The notes beneath the pieces are model-generated. The model saw only the letters and a program-made list of their open reading frames with translations. It did not search any database and was not told where the DNA came from. Position numbers and translations under genes: made by a program. Below are positions 37,398 through 48,060 of a DNA stretch of 64,000 bases, one piece after another. The number at the start of each line of letters is the position of its first letter. Within the stretch, counting starts at the first letter, position 1. The stretch comes from Platycnemis pennipes (Eukaryota > Arthropoda > Insecta > Odonata > Platycnemididae), in assembly GCA_933228895.1 (NCBI GenBank), contig OW121854.1, forward strand, positions 51,130,609-51,194,608, in the 5' to 3' direction.

Positions 37398-38246
37398 TGT
37401 ACCTGTATCGATGGATAAAATTTTAGTTGGTAGGTACTGTGATTGTAAAATTGCTTTGACTACCTTTTTCTCTGGTCACACCCCTTGATATGTAATTTAT
37501 TTTCTTTTCTAGTTACGAATACGATTTCTGTTAAGTTGTTCGTTAGTTTTTTCATCGCATGTATACCTTCGTAATTATTTAACTTGTTTTTCTTAACCTT
37601 TCTAACGAACATGTGAGTGATCAGTGGTTGTGGTCGTAGGAAAGTGATCAACGAACAAGTTAGCCTCACGGGTTGCCGTTATCACTCATCTGCCACGCTT
37701 GGTAGCGGTTGGCATAGCTGATTGCTGCAGTCATGTGATACCATCGCCGTGACACGTATGTTATCATCAAGTGGCGATAATGGCGTAATGGATGACGTTT
37801 GATTTAGCGGACAAGAGAGAGGTGGGTGGTGCCGCTGGATGAGCAGGCTCCACCTACCTCCTCATCTTCGTGAACATACATGTTATTACTGTCAATTAAG
37901 CCCATAAAAGGCATTTTTTCCTTACCTTTCGCCGCCTATGAACGTAAACAGTAAAATTATATCATTATTACTAGTGGAAAAAATTTAAGATAAGCTTACG
38001 TAGACTAGAAATTCCTACATACTTATAAATATTCCCATGCTTATCATCCTATCTTTCTTGTAAAATTCTTCTTTACTTCCACGTACTGCATGCCTCTCAT
38101 TCCGTCCAAACTGCCTATTTTTCTCATCCCTCTTCTCTTTTTACTTAACAGCTTCTCATTGAATTTCCCATTAAATAAAATCACTCCATCTGTCCTTAAT
38201 TTCTTAGGCCAACTTTCCTACTGCCGATAAATTAAATTACATAATA

Positions 38247-38310
38247 TCAGTTAGTTGGTTGGGTGAAGTGCCCGCCTAGTAACGCAAAACTCGCGGGGTG
38301 TAATGACATA
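38247..38310 (+). mobile_element. SINE family 2 head fragment
   Basis: The sequence gttggttgggtgaagtgccc followed by cgcggggtgtaatg resembles the family 2 head with a decayed B box. Only the head is left. Confidence 0.4.
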
Positions 38311-39185
38311 AATTTAATGTATCAGCTGTCGAATCGGATATCAAATTTCATCGACATCCACAGCCTAATGCGCTTGCAGAATTATGTGTGACAAACGCAT
38401 ATACATCCGCATGTGTGAATACATCGTCTCTTGTCTAACTAATCCATTAAGTTTCTGATATTATATCACCCTTTAACTCATATTTTCTTCCTGCTTTCAT
38501 CCCTTTCAGCTGATGTACTCCTCTTTCTTCCGCGTCAACCTGACATTTTCCCCTCCATCGCCATCTGCAGCTTTAACAATCGTTATTACTAGTGGGACCT
38601 TCGTCCGCTTATTATGTATTCTTTCGTTTTTATCCAGCTTTTACCATATTGACACCACTTCCTGATTCGTCATGTCATCCGTATCCTCCTCCTCAATTCC
38701 TATCCACTTCTCAATGCCCTCCAATTTCCGTTCAATTTGTCTCCAATCAGAGGCCTCTCATCAGCTCCTTCCTCTTCACGAATGCTTCCTTAGCGAGCGC
38801 AATCCTACGTCTGATTTCAAACTGAATGCATTTCCACCTAAAAAAATCTTCCGAGAAACGTTCACTTCTCCACCTGCTCTATTTTGTGTCCTATATCCTA
38901 ATCATTAATTCTAGCTTTCCTTCTGTAGGAGAATCTTATTTTGAATTGCGTCGTGAAATTCTTCCTGCGATGCATTTCACATGCTGGTGTGTTGCGCCAC
39001 GATGCAAGTTTTCGGACATAAAACGTGTTCATTTGCGATGTAGCTTGCGTCCACGGCAAGGCTCGCCGACCGCATAGACGCGAGCTTAGCGGCTATAAAG
39101 CGGTGAACCCATAATCTTCCTCAGCGTCGGAGAGGAGGCTGCCTTTCCCCTTAGCCTCCGTCTTCGTGTCTGCTCGATCCCAGCT
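38311..39185. other. Non-coding stretch, no gene recognised
   Basis: Short pyrimidine-rich ORFs at 38590-39077 have no recognisable family. The last eight bases (39178-39185) form the left target duplication of the element that follows. Confidence 0.45.
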
Positions 39186-40150
39186 TAGGATTGCCAACTC
39201 CTGAAGAGCTGATTCCGGGAGTTATCCGATTCACGTGTGAGAAATTCCGGAAAATCACGGGAGATTTAAGGGTGAAAAATGATTAAACCTGTTCTTGAAA
39301 GTGCATTCTTTAGTAATGAACGCCATAAGTGTGCAGTTCCATCATAAGTAATCGAAGTCTGCCCAGAGATATAATTTTGAATGAGATATTTCTATTTCCT
39401 TAACAGAACCATTGAAAATAGACGGGTGGGAGTCAAATGATTGTATATAGTATCGTTCAGAACTCTCTTTCCTCTCTCCCCAGCAGTATTGTACTTTCCT
39501 TTCAAGAACATCTCCTTCGTAGGTTAACGATTCAATTTATAGCCCATAAGATGATAGTGATACAGAGGGAAAGCGAGGGGAAATCACCTCAGTCCCGTAG
39601 AGAGTAAGGAGATTTCGAATAGTATTGCCCAATTGTTCGATTTCATCGTAATCCAATTAGAAAAGAATGGTGAAATTCCCGGTATGGAGCGTTGCTTTAA
39701 ATGGCGCCTAAACATTGTTCTCAACGGAAAAATAATAAAATAGACTTAGGACTTGAAAAATGCGTTAATGATGAAAGTAAGATCGGTGGAAAGAAAGACG
39801 AACGAGGAAATGCTGAAGATGACTGTAAAGGAAAGAAAGTTTAAATTAGGAGAAGACAAATGGAGTGGTTAGCATTGGTTATAACCATAATAAGGGTCGG
39901 CGGTATTTCGTAATGTTGTAAAGGTAAAAATGTCCGGTTAAACAGTTAAAGGGAGCGGAAAAACGAGTATCTCGGATAGAATAGTTAGTGGTAGGGAAGC
40001 TTACGGAACTAGAGATGGGCATCATATGAAAGATAGGTGTCGGGGGAAGAGTTTTATATCCATCGAAACCCACTGTAACTGGTAGATTACTAATAATAAA
40101 TGCCCGATGGCAGGAGACTCCCGGAGAAGCCGGTAGAGTTGGCAACCCTA
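39186..40150. mobile_element. hAT-like non-autonomous DNA transposon, 965 bp
   Basis: The left end reads TAGGATTGCCAACTC and the right end, on the minus strand, TAGGGTTGCCAACTC. Further inside, both ends share ccgggagt. It is flanked by 8-bp duplications, tcccagct (39178-39185) and tcccagcc (40151-40158), with one mismatch. An 8-bp duplication with terminal inverted repeats of this kind fits the hAT superfamily. There is no transposase ORF. Part of the interior (about 39940-40095) resembles sequence also seen at 44815-44965 and 61610-61770. Confidence 0.75.
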
Positions 40151-40158
40151 TCCCAGCC

Positions 40159-42399
40159 TCTCATCCCTTGAGCCACTGAGCCCGAGTCGCGACGGAATAT
40201 GATCAGTGCTCCCCTTGCAATGGGATGCCGCTCCCCGGGCATGCACCTCGCCCCTGCCGTATAAAGCAGCTGTGACCGCGACCCGACGCCGTATCGGAAG
40301 TGGGCGCCCGTAACTTGCTCTACTCTGGCGAGAGCATGAAAGTCTGTTCCAATGAGGATAATGCACGTTCTTATTTATTTATGGCATGACGTCGCACTTG
40401 CCTCGCGGCATTGCATCTCCCAAGGGAAAGGGTTGTTCCCCTCAGGGCTCGCGAACCGGTAGTTCATTATCGAGACGGAAAGGGATGAATTTAGATGCCG
40501 CGGAAGATGGTGTTGGGGAGCATGGTAGACTCCCCTTGAAACTTAAATTGAATTCGACGTCCTCGTGAAACTTAAAATTGAATACGACCCGCAATAAGGG
40601 CCGAATGCTGCGACTCCCGCAGTTTTCTAGCCTTTACTATTTGTACAAGTTTCAAGGTTGATGCCCTGTAGTTATTTATGCTCTCAAAACGTAGTGCCTG
40701 TGGAATATTTTACTGAAACCCCTCGAAAAATAAAACTTATTGGTAAACGCTGTTAATGATTTGATGTCATAATAATGAGTCTGTTCTCTTTCTTTTTCTC
40801 TCTTGCAAGTAAATGCTGACAATATTACTAACTTTGTGTGGAAAATTCAACATAATAGCGCGGTCTGAGTGTGGATTCGAGCGCTAAAGCATGAATGGAT
40901 TATTTTGTTTGAGGATTTCAGCGGTATATGTAGCGGACAATAACGAAAATAATTAGTTTATATCGGTGAAATTTCGCTAAATGTTTATTTACACATTGTA
41001 AACCTGTTTATTGTAAACTAATCGCGCATGATAGAAATCAGCTGGAGCATCCAACCTTGCATGCAGAAAATCTCAAACGTTGTTAATTTTGTCTACATCT
41101 GTTTGACCGTAGAGGCACTACACATTTCACTACGCCGAAGCATTAACCTTTATTCTGGCAACGGGCCGATCTATTGGCCTACTCTCATATTTCTAATGTT
41201 TTATTTCCTCCAAATCAGGGACAGTATGAATTATTTCATCTTCCTCCTAAACCTGAAGTATATTGTCAACATTAAGATTAATAAATGCTTCCTAATCAAC
41301 ATTATGTGGAGAAGAGAAAAACGCTTCTCCATTATGGAAAAATTCCACCAAGCTTCCCCTGAAACAGTTACCAACATTAAGTGCTTAAAATATTAAAGTC
41401 AATACTACAAATTTCATGGAAATGTGCATGTTGCAGTTTTCGCGCAGTCTAGCTTATAGGGGTTGCCAGTAAAAGGTTGCTCACATTTATGTCATAGGGT
41501 GGCAAAAGGTGTGTCGCACCAGTATTCTCAATCTAATATTTCGGAATTGCCAATTTCTATTTTTCTTATCTCTCCGTGGATATAGGTACGTCGTTTCCAC
41601 GAAATCACTCCCGGGTCAGATTCATTTTATGCCGCCGAGCCGTTTGAATGAATTTCGGCATCGATTCAGCGGGGGTAAAAGGATTTCGGCAACACCCTGA
41701 TGGAATTCGGGGGTTAAAGAGTGTATTGGGCTCGCGGGATTACGTGCCCGCACGCGGCATTCTCGCCGAGCGCCGCGGAGAGAGGTCTTCGATCCTTTGG
41801 CGTAGGGTCCCTTTTGAGAGTGGGAGCGGAAGCTCCCGCGTCCCGGACACCTGTTGTCAGTGTTGTTGCTAACGACGGATGTGCGCGCGGTTTATTTCGC
41901 GTCGCGGGATCGCGTTTCGGAGAATTTCGAGTTATCGCGGGGAATTATGCGCGCCTGCCTGTGCGTAGGTCGTCGGGGTGCCCATTGGCACGCGTGTGAG
42001 GGCGAATTTAAAGCCTTTCCGCTCCGCCGGCACCCGGTTCGGATTTCTCCAAAAGCGGGGTGGCAATTCCGCGGGAAAGGGATTTTGTTTCGCCCCGGAA
42101 ACGCGACTTAAGGCGAAAAATTCTTGTCGCATCACCCCACGTTTTTCGAGGTCGATCCCTCGACTTCGTGCGAGCAGAATGTGCTCTGTTTATTTCTCAA
42201 TTTTACTCCATCTCGAGAAGTGAAAAACGTGCCGAGGCGAAGGGTGACATGGTGTGAAGAAATGGTTATTGTCGTCGGTTCAGGGGCTCCTGTAAAAGCA
42301 CTTCACGTACATCGTAGCCTATCTCTAATAGTTTGATCGACCATGTTTATTGCTAGTGTTCTACTGGTTTGGGTAGGTTTAGATGTAAGGTGGGGATTA
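40159..42399. other. Non-coding stretch with a strong CpG-rich patch
   Basis: The part at 41640-42250 is strikingly CpG-rich (many cgcg and gcgc steps) inside AT-rich surroundings. Six overlapping ORFs there carry no domain. An ORF at 41028-41396 is AT-driven and unrecognised. A small direct repeat (tgaaacttaaattgaattcg and its near copy) lies at 40535-40589. Confidence 0.4.
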
Positions 42400-42718
42400 G
42401 GATGTTGTGGTGGCTAGTGACTAGTCTTCATCCCCTGGGCCCTAGTTCATATCCCGGCAGTGGCAAAGATTTTTTATTGGTATAACGGACCCCGGTGTAG
42501 TGGTTTGAGGAGAACGCTTCGAGTTCAGTACTCCGTCCGTTGGATGGTACGTTAAACCGTGGACCCACGAACACCTTTCGTTAAGAGCAGGGTAATTTCA
42601 ACGACGGTTTCTCTCCTCTCTGCTTCCATTCCCTGAAAAATTCCTACCTCTACCTAATATCCCGCTAATCTATCGTAGAAGGCACAAATCACCATAGCTG
42701 TCGATCGCTTCTGACATC
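42400..42718 (+). mobile_element. SINE family 1, near full length
   Basis: The head gtggtggctagtgactagtc and a degraded B box (agttcatatcccgg) precede the body gagaacgcttcgagttcagt, actccgtccgttggatgg, acacctttcgttaagagcag and the 3' end catagctgtcgatcgcttc. Confidence 0.85.
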
Positions 42719-42939
42719 AGCTTTCCTGGTGGATCTGGGGTAGGTTCTAGAGTGAGTTCTGGTTCGGATAATTATTGTGCGGCATTGATAATAGTAATCG
42801 GATAGTATCAATACGGAGGGGGTCTGCTAATTTGAAACTAGCTATTTTCTGAAGGAATGAAGGTAGTAATAGAATTTAGTAGTTAGGTTCTACAACTTAT
42901 CAGATTATATTGCATCGTGAACTTTATAAGTAAAAAATT

Positions 42940-43017
42940 AGAGACCAACAACATCCATACCCCTGGTGAGACTCGTACCTGCGACCTTCGGATGGCCAGG
43001 GACCTTATCCTAGCAAT
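42940..43017 (-). mobile_element. SINE family 3 fragment
   Basis: The minus strand has a tRNA-like head with a B-box region (caggtacgagtctcacc) and the start of the body (ggggtatggatgttg), matching the copies at 8655-8860 and 45000-45195. Confidence 0.55.
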
Positions 43018-43029
43018 AACAGAAGTTTT

Positions 43030-43264
43030 TTTAGTCTAGTGACGGTCCTTACATGAGTATCGTATGATTCAATGTGGAGAACGCTTCAATTCAGTGTTCG
43101 CATGGGGCGTTGTGGACCTTTAAGCGTAAATTTTTGAGAGTAGACTGGAGGCGACGCAGGATTTTTCTCCACCCATATTACTTTCCCTGAATAATATTTA
43201 TCTCTAACTTGTAACCATCCATCATTAATGGCTCAAACGACAGCGCTCTTTTGCCCCTCCCTAG
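43030..43264 (+). mobile_element. SINE family 1, headless and diverged
   Basis: Body blocks gtggagaacgcttcaattcag, tttttctccaccc and tttccctgaataata occur in the family order, with a decayed 3' end. It abuts the family 3 fragment to the left. Confidence 0.6.
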
Positions 43265-43911
43265 AAAATGACAGTAAAAACAGCGTACACATGTCATGTG
43301 TGAAGTGCGCTGGACACCGCGTGCATCGAAGGATAAAATGTTGTTGGTGTGGGGCAAGGGGTATTTGAATTGCTGTATTTGACGAAGTGCGCCGGGTGGT
43401 GATGAGTTTGGAAATGGGTCGGGAAAACTGCTGGCCCATAATGAATGAAATATGGTCGCCGTGGACTAAAATGTAATTGCCGAGGAGAGAACTCGTCAGA
43501 ATGAATTAATTTTGTCCTCGACTTGCGCCTCCTTTCCTGCTTATCAGAAGCTCTTATCCTATCGCAGACTCCAGCACCCCCATCCCTCTTCCTTCCTTTA
43601 CGTTTTTTTCATCCCTCCCCATTTAATTTTCTCCGTCCCTCCCCACCGTCCTCTTCCCCCAAAACATCCGCTTGCGCCTTATTTTCCTCGGACACCAAGT
43701 TCCTGCCCTGTAACGCTCCGTATCAGGGTCTTCATTAGTCTTATCTTCGACGGGTTTTCCGTGGGCCTAGAGAATCCACACACTTGTATACTTATCAGTC
43801 TTATTAAACTGCGGTAAGCATACTTTGAATGTGGTATTAGAACATTCAATTGTAGCCATCCTTGTTTTTCATCCATATATTGAAAAATGTATCCATTTAA
43901 TTTTTCGTTTA
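43265..43911. other. Non-coding stretch, no gene recognised
   Basis: Pyrimidine-rich sequence at 43540-43700 yields overlapping plus ORFs without recognisable features. Confidence 0.4.
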
Positions 43912-44070
43912 AGTAGCAGGATGGTTTTAGGTTATCCAACGGCTGAGGTTGTATCGCTTCGTCTAAGACCTTGATCCTAGCACAAATACCGCATCTACAG
44001 GAGAGATTCGAACCCGTGACCTTTCGGTTTCCTAGCCAGAGCGTTGCTGACCTGGTTACCACGGCTAGCG
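43912..44070 (-). mobile_element. SINE family 2, minus orientation
   Basis: On the minus strand the head ggtaaccaggtcagcaacgc and B box gggttcgaatc are followed by a tail with acaacctcagccgttgg and ataacctaaaacc, as in the plus-strand copies. Confidence 0.7.
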
Positions 44071-44191
44071 TTCATTTTTCATTCTTAAGAACAAATATTA
44101 ACTGTTGTAATTATTTAGAGAAGGTACCGACTCCATTGATCATTTGCATAGTCGAGGGTAGGAAGGTTGTTGATTTTTTTTTAGATTTTCG

Positions 44192-44430
44192 GGAGTGAAG
44201 GAAGGGTGGAGGGAATCTTAGCGCCGGCATTAGCCTACTCATAACGAGAGGCTCACAGGGGTCCGTGGTTTGACTACCCATCCGACAGACCGAGTGCTGA
44301 ACTTGAAGTGCGCTCCGCATTACCCAAGTGAAGACCGGAATTCCGCTGGAGAACCTCTGCTACGGCCGAGAATTAAACCCTAGAGTTGGAGACAGGATGT
44401 CTTAAGCCAGTCACCATATCCACTGATCTC
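44192..44430 (-). mobile_element. SINE family 1, minus orientation
   Basis: The minus strand has a decayed head (gatatggtgactggcttaag, tagggtttaattctcgg), then gcgcacttcaagttcagcac, ctgtcggatggg, gagtaggctaatgccggcgc and ccctccacccttcc. The extreme 3' end is missing. Confidence 0.75.
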
Positions 44431-44814
44431 AAGAAATATTCCTAAGTGATAAGGGAAAGCAGTACTTTTTTTTCAAATGGCGTGTATATTAATAGTTCAT
44501 GGGTTGCGATCCAGCCTCGTGAACGTGATGTCACCCACCCCTGTGCACCTGGATAACCCACGAGTGTCGGAGATACATGGGGTTAGGCCAGAGTTTTCCA
44601 AACCTTTCCTGCGGTGGAACACTTCATAAATAATTTACTTCATAAAATGTACTTCCTGTTTATTTTATAGTGTACGTAATAATACAGAATCAGTAAAAAA
44701 ATTTAAAACTTGTAAGTAAAAATAAGTGTTTATTTAGTGCTTAGTTATTAAATGCATTAATAAATTAGTTCATTCGTTTAGTAATCAAGTGAATTGAGGG
44801 GTGAATGTTGAGCA

Positions 44815-44965
44815 AGCGGGGGGAAGGGGGATGAGAACTGGTAGCTTGGATAGAATTATGGAAGTTAGGAGGTATGAAGAGCTGAAGAGGGACATAATTG
44901 GAAATGTAGGAGGGTTTTGGTGAGAATTGAATGTCCATTTAGACCTATCTTCACCGGTAGAGCAC
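44815..44965 (+). repeat. Dispersed repeat D
   Basis: The block gaactggtagcttgg, gaattatggaagttaggagg, aatgtccatttagacc and ccggtagagcac resembles 61610-61770 and, more weakly, 39940-40095. Its class is unknown. Confidence 0.5.
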
Positions 44966-44999
44966 AACTTATAATAATTTAGTAATTATCTGAATTTTC

Positions 45000-45195
45000 T
45001 TTCCCTTAATAATTATTTTTTTCCATTACCACCGAAAACAGCACCTATGGCCTTTACATCGGGGTATTTAACAATTAGCGACAGACGAATACACACATCC
45101 ATGTCCTGAATGGTGAAAAATCCACTCAGGCGGGACTCGAACCCGCGACCCTAAGGTTAGCCGGCGAGGACTTAAACGTGCCGCCTCAGACTATC
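45000..45195 (-). mobile_element. SINE family 3, near full length
   Basis: The minus strand has a head with an exact-looking B box (gggttcgagtcccgcc), then ttcaggacatggatgtgtgt, then ccccgatgtaaaggcc and an AT-rich tail. The layout matches 8655-8860. Confidence 0.75.
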
Positions 45196-46385
45196 AATCC
45201 GTCGAACATGTTTGAATTTCTTGTAACCGTAGCAGGATGTATAATTATTCCAGGTTTTCGGGGGGGTACGCCAATGTCCCAGACTATGCTCCGCGGGAAC
45301 ATTGGTGTTTGGGAAATCCTGAGTTAGGCAATGTGGCAAGCTAGGATGGCGTATGGCGGGGAATGGGGGGTTGGGGGGGTTGTGGGTCGGAGGGGGAGTA
45401 GGGTAAGGGCCTATTCCAGGGGCTTTGATCGCGTTTAATTCTCCATCGCATATGTTTGGCTTCTGGGGTAGCTCCTTTTGGTACCCTCGCTTACCCCTGA
45501 CCCTCCCCACTCCATCGCCTCCGTCCCGGACCAATATCCAATTTCCATCGGCCCTAATCCCCTCCCGAACTCCGGCTCAAATCCCTCCCCCAGCCTTTCC
45601 TGCCCGGAAAACCGGACGACCGGGGTCGGGGGTGAGGTCTCCGATAGGGTGGGAGGGGGTGCACTAGAAAAGAGGCAAGTACGGGCTCCATTCTTCGCGA
45701 AGGGTAGAGACCGGACGCTTTTCCCGCCCACTTCGGGCACCTTTTCCCTGCGCCAAAGGCCCATATCCCTCTCTGATATCGAGTTAGGCCCCTTCGCGCT
45801 GTAGTCATTCGTTTAAAAATGGAAATTCGTGGGGCGAGTTTTAATTCTACGGACGTGTGTGTGTATATTTTATTATCCACCTTGCCGTGCGGGGATAATA
45901 ATGCCGAACTGCCTTCGTTTTTACTTTCACGGCCACGCGTTTTGCCTTTCGTATTTTTTTCCTGCACCTTTCATGTTCAAGTGGGGGTTTAAAAAAATGG
46001 GAAATTTACGGAACTTTTTTTTCTTCGCCGGAGCCTATTAACGCAGTCCAACTTTTTCCCGGCTCGGGAAAGGCCGGGCGTTGCTTTCATTCGTAATTGC
46101 ATTTTCCTTTATTGAGCTGAAGTTTTAAATAGCATGTGCGCCCTCTTTCTCTGTTGGCGGCGGCGTGTTTGGCGAAAGAGTCGGCAAGTCGTGCGGAGAC
46201 TGCCCGTGATGAGCGTCCGTCCCACGCGCGTCATCAGGGATATCATGCAAGGAATTTGGATGCGGGGAATCTGTGGTTTATCCGAAAACAGATTAAAAAC
46301 CGATACGTTTCTTTTGAGCTATCTAGCGACTTTTTGCAGTTTTGCCTGTCGTTGGCACTTTACAGGAGGGATATATTCGGCGATG
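45196..46385. other. GC-rich patch without recognised gene
   Basis: The part at 45240-45800 is G+C rich with long C and G runs, giving several ORFs on both strands without domains. No splice-bounded conserved exon was found. Confidence 0.4.
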
Positions 46386-46612
46386 GGGTCGGTGCGGTGG
46401 CTAGAGTACTGGCTTCGTACCCCGAGGGTCCGGGTTCGAATCCGGGCTGTTGAAAAGAATTTTCATGCAGGTACCGGACCTCACGTTCGTGGTCTGTAGA
46501 AAGAATTGCAAGTTCAATACTCCGGCCGTCGGATGAGACGTAAACCGTGGATCTCTTGGACCATTTCGTTAAGAGTAATACCGACGCTGGGTTTTTTTCT
46601 CCCTTCCTCCCT
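46386..46612 (+). mobile_element. SINE family 1, 5' two thirds with intact A and B boxes
   Basis: This is the best preserved head in the window: gtgcggtggctagagtactgg followed by ccgggttcgaatccggg, a perfect B box. The body runs through gcaagttcaatactccgg and accatttcgttaagagtaat and stops in a T run. Confidence 0.85.
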
Positions 46613-46765
46613 TTTTTTTTGAAGTATCACTCTACTAGAAATATATGTTTAAATTTCAACTTCAAACTGTATCATTGTGTTTTTTTGGCCGTGAAGAAAC
46701 AAAGCTACCGTATCTTGCTCTTTACGGCTTTCAACATTCTATGTGGCTTCAGTAGTAGATATGAC

Positions 46766-46883
46766 TGTAGTTGCTCAAAGGAGGCGACCGACTGCTTAGG
46801 TAATTTGTGCCATTGTGGATTGGTGGGGAATTGGGTGAAGGTAGGATTTTTTGGAACGGGGGAAGAGTGGAGAGAAACCCGAC
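46766..46883 (-). mobile_element. SINE family 1, 3' end, minus orientation
   Basis: The minus strand reads cgggtttctctccactc, then ggcacaaattacctaagc, then agtcggtcgcctcc. It directly abuts the LINE fragment at 46888. Confidence 0.7.
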
Positions 46884-46887
46884 TCAA

Positions 46888-47234
46888 GTCATCATCATTG
46901 GCCAACAATCCTAGGATTGATTTGACGCAGCTTTCCACTTTATTCTTCTATCGGCCAACCTTTTCATTGTGACGTAATTCTTCTCTTTTACATCCGTCAC
47001 AACCTGTTCCATTTATCTCATACGAGGCCTGCCTTTTCCAATCTTCCCGTTCACTTTTCCCTTGACGATAGTCCTCATCAGGCCATCGTGTCTCAAGATA
47101 TTGCCGATTAAGTTGTCCCTTCTTCTTTTTAGAGTTGTGAGCAGACTTCTCTTTTCTCCCACTCTTCTTAGGACTTCCTCGTTACTTATTCGGTCGATCC
47201 ATTTAATCTTCATCATTCTTCTGTAGCACCACAT
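46888..47234 (-). mobile_element. LINE copy 2, 3' fragment
   Basis: The minus strand encodes MWCYRRMMKIKWIDRISNEE and the following RRVGEKRSLL and LRHDGLMRTIV segments of the same C-terminal LINE domain as copies 1 and 3, and ends in a TGATGATG-like tail. It is 5'-truncated exactly at the MWCY codons (47234). No convincing target duplication was found. Confidence 0.85.
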
Positions 47235-47289
47235 AAGTATTAGCCTATTATAACAGAAATACGCCAAGGAATACACGGTTTAACTTCAC

Positions 47290-47455
47290 AACCCACGGAC
47301 GGTGGGGTGGGAAGCTGTTGCACTTAATTGTGCGCCATAAGGCTCTCTTTTTGGGACCGGTTTACAACTGAAAAATCAGCCACTTTCGGGATTCTAACCC
47401 GGGCTCGCGGGTTTGGAGGCTTATACGACACCAAACCGATCCCAATGCTTATTCG
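47290..47455 (-). mobile_element. tRNA-derived SINE, possibly a fourth family
   Basis: The minus strand has a tRNA-like head (gatcggtttggtgtcgtata, then cccgggttagaatcccg as B-box region) followed by a body not matched to the other three families. There is a single copy in the window. Confidence 0.45.
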
Positions 47456-47841
47456 CAAGTAGTGTTAGAAATTCAAACTCGAAAGTGAGATCCCTTTGAT
47501 TCGGATAGTATTCGCGTAAGGAATGCAATGCTTATGAGTCGAATTAGCGAGATGGCAGAGAATAGGAATGTTGTATGTGAAGAAAAAATGAAAAATATGT
47601 GCAGAACCGAAGAGTGTATGTATTTGACGCTCTTATAACGGGAAGGACGTCTTTGTAAAAAAATCTTTGGGATTCTAGGGTATCTCCGAAATTCATTTTG
47701 TCATCAGTTGCTGTCAGAATATTTTCCTTGTATTTATCATTGTAATAGTTGTACCTTACGGTGCACCTTTAAGCTTGGATATGTGGCATTAGATTGAGAG
47801 TTGTCAATATGATAATATTTCATTAAAAATTTTATTTCTTC

Positions 47842-48060
47842 TGCACTTCAAGTTTGGTACTCCGTAGTTCAGATGGGACCTTGAAGTGTGGGCCCTTGCC
47901 ACCTTTCGTTATGAGTGGGATGATGCCAACGCCAGGCTTGTCATCACCCTTTCTCCGTTCGCTTAAAAAAAGACCTGCCTAGTCCTCGGCTGCCCTTTTA
48001 TCCTTAATGGCGTAGATAACCTTTGGTGTCACTTGCCGACCCAGAATAATGACTACATCT
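47842..48060 (+). mobile_element. SINE family 1, 3' two thirds
   Basis: It starts at gcacttcaagtttggtactcc and continues with ccacctttcgttatgagtgg, gccaacgccaggc, accctttctccgttc and a diverged 3' end. The tRNA-like head is missing. Confidence 0.75.

Noticed and set aside
41028..41396. 122-codon plus ORF
   Set aside because: AT-driven ORF with no recognisable domain, start context or homologous repeat in the window.
44590..44640. Possible hAT terminal repeat (agttttccaaacctttcctg, then cggtggaacac)
   Set aside because: It resembles ends of hAT elements, but no matching opposite end or target duplication was found.
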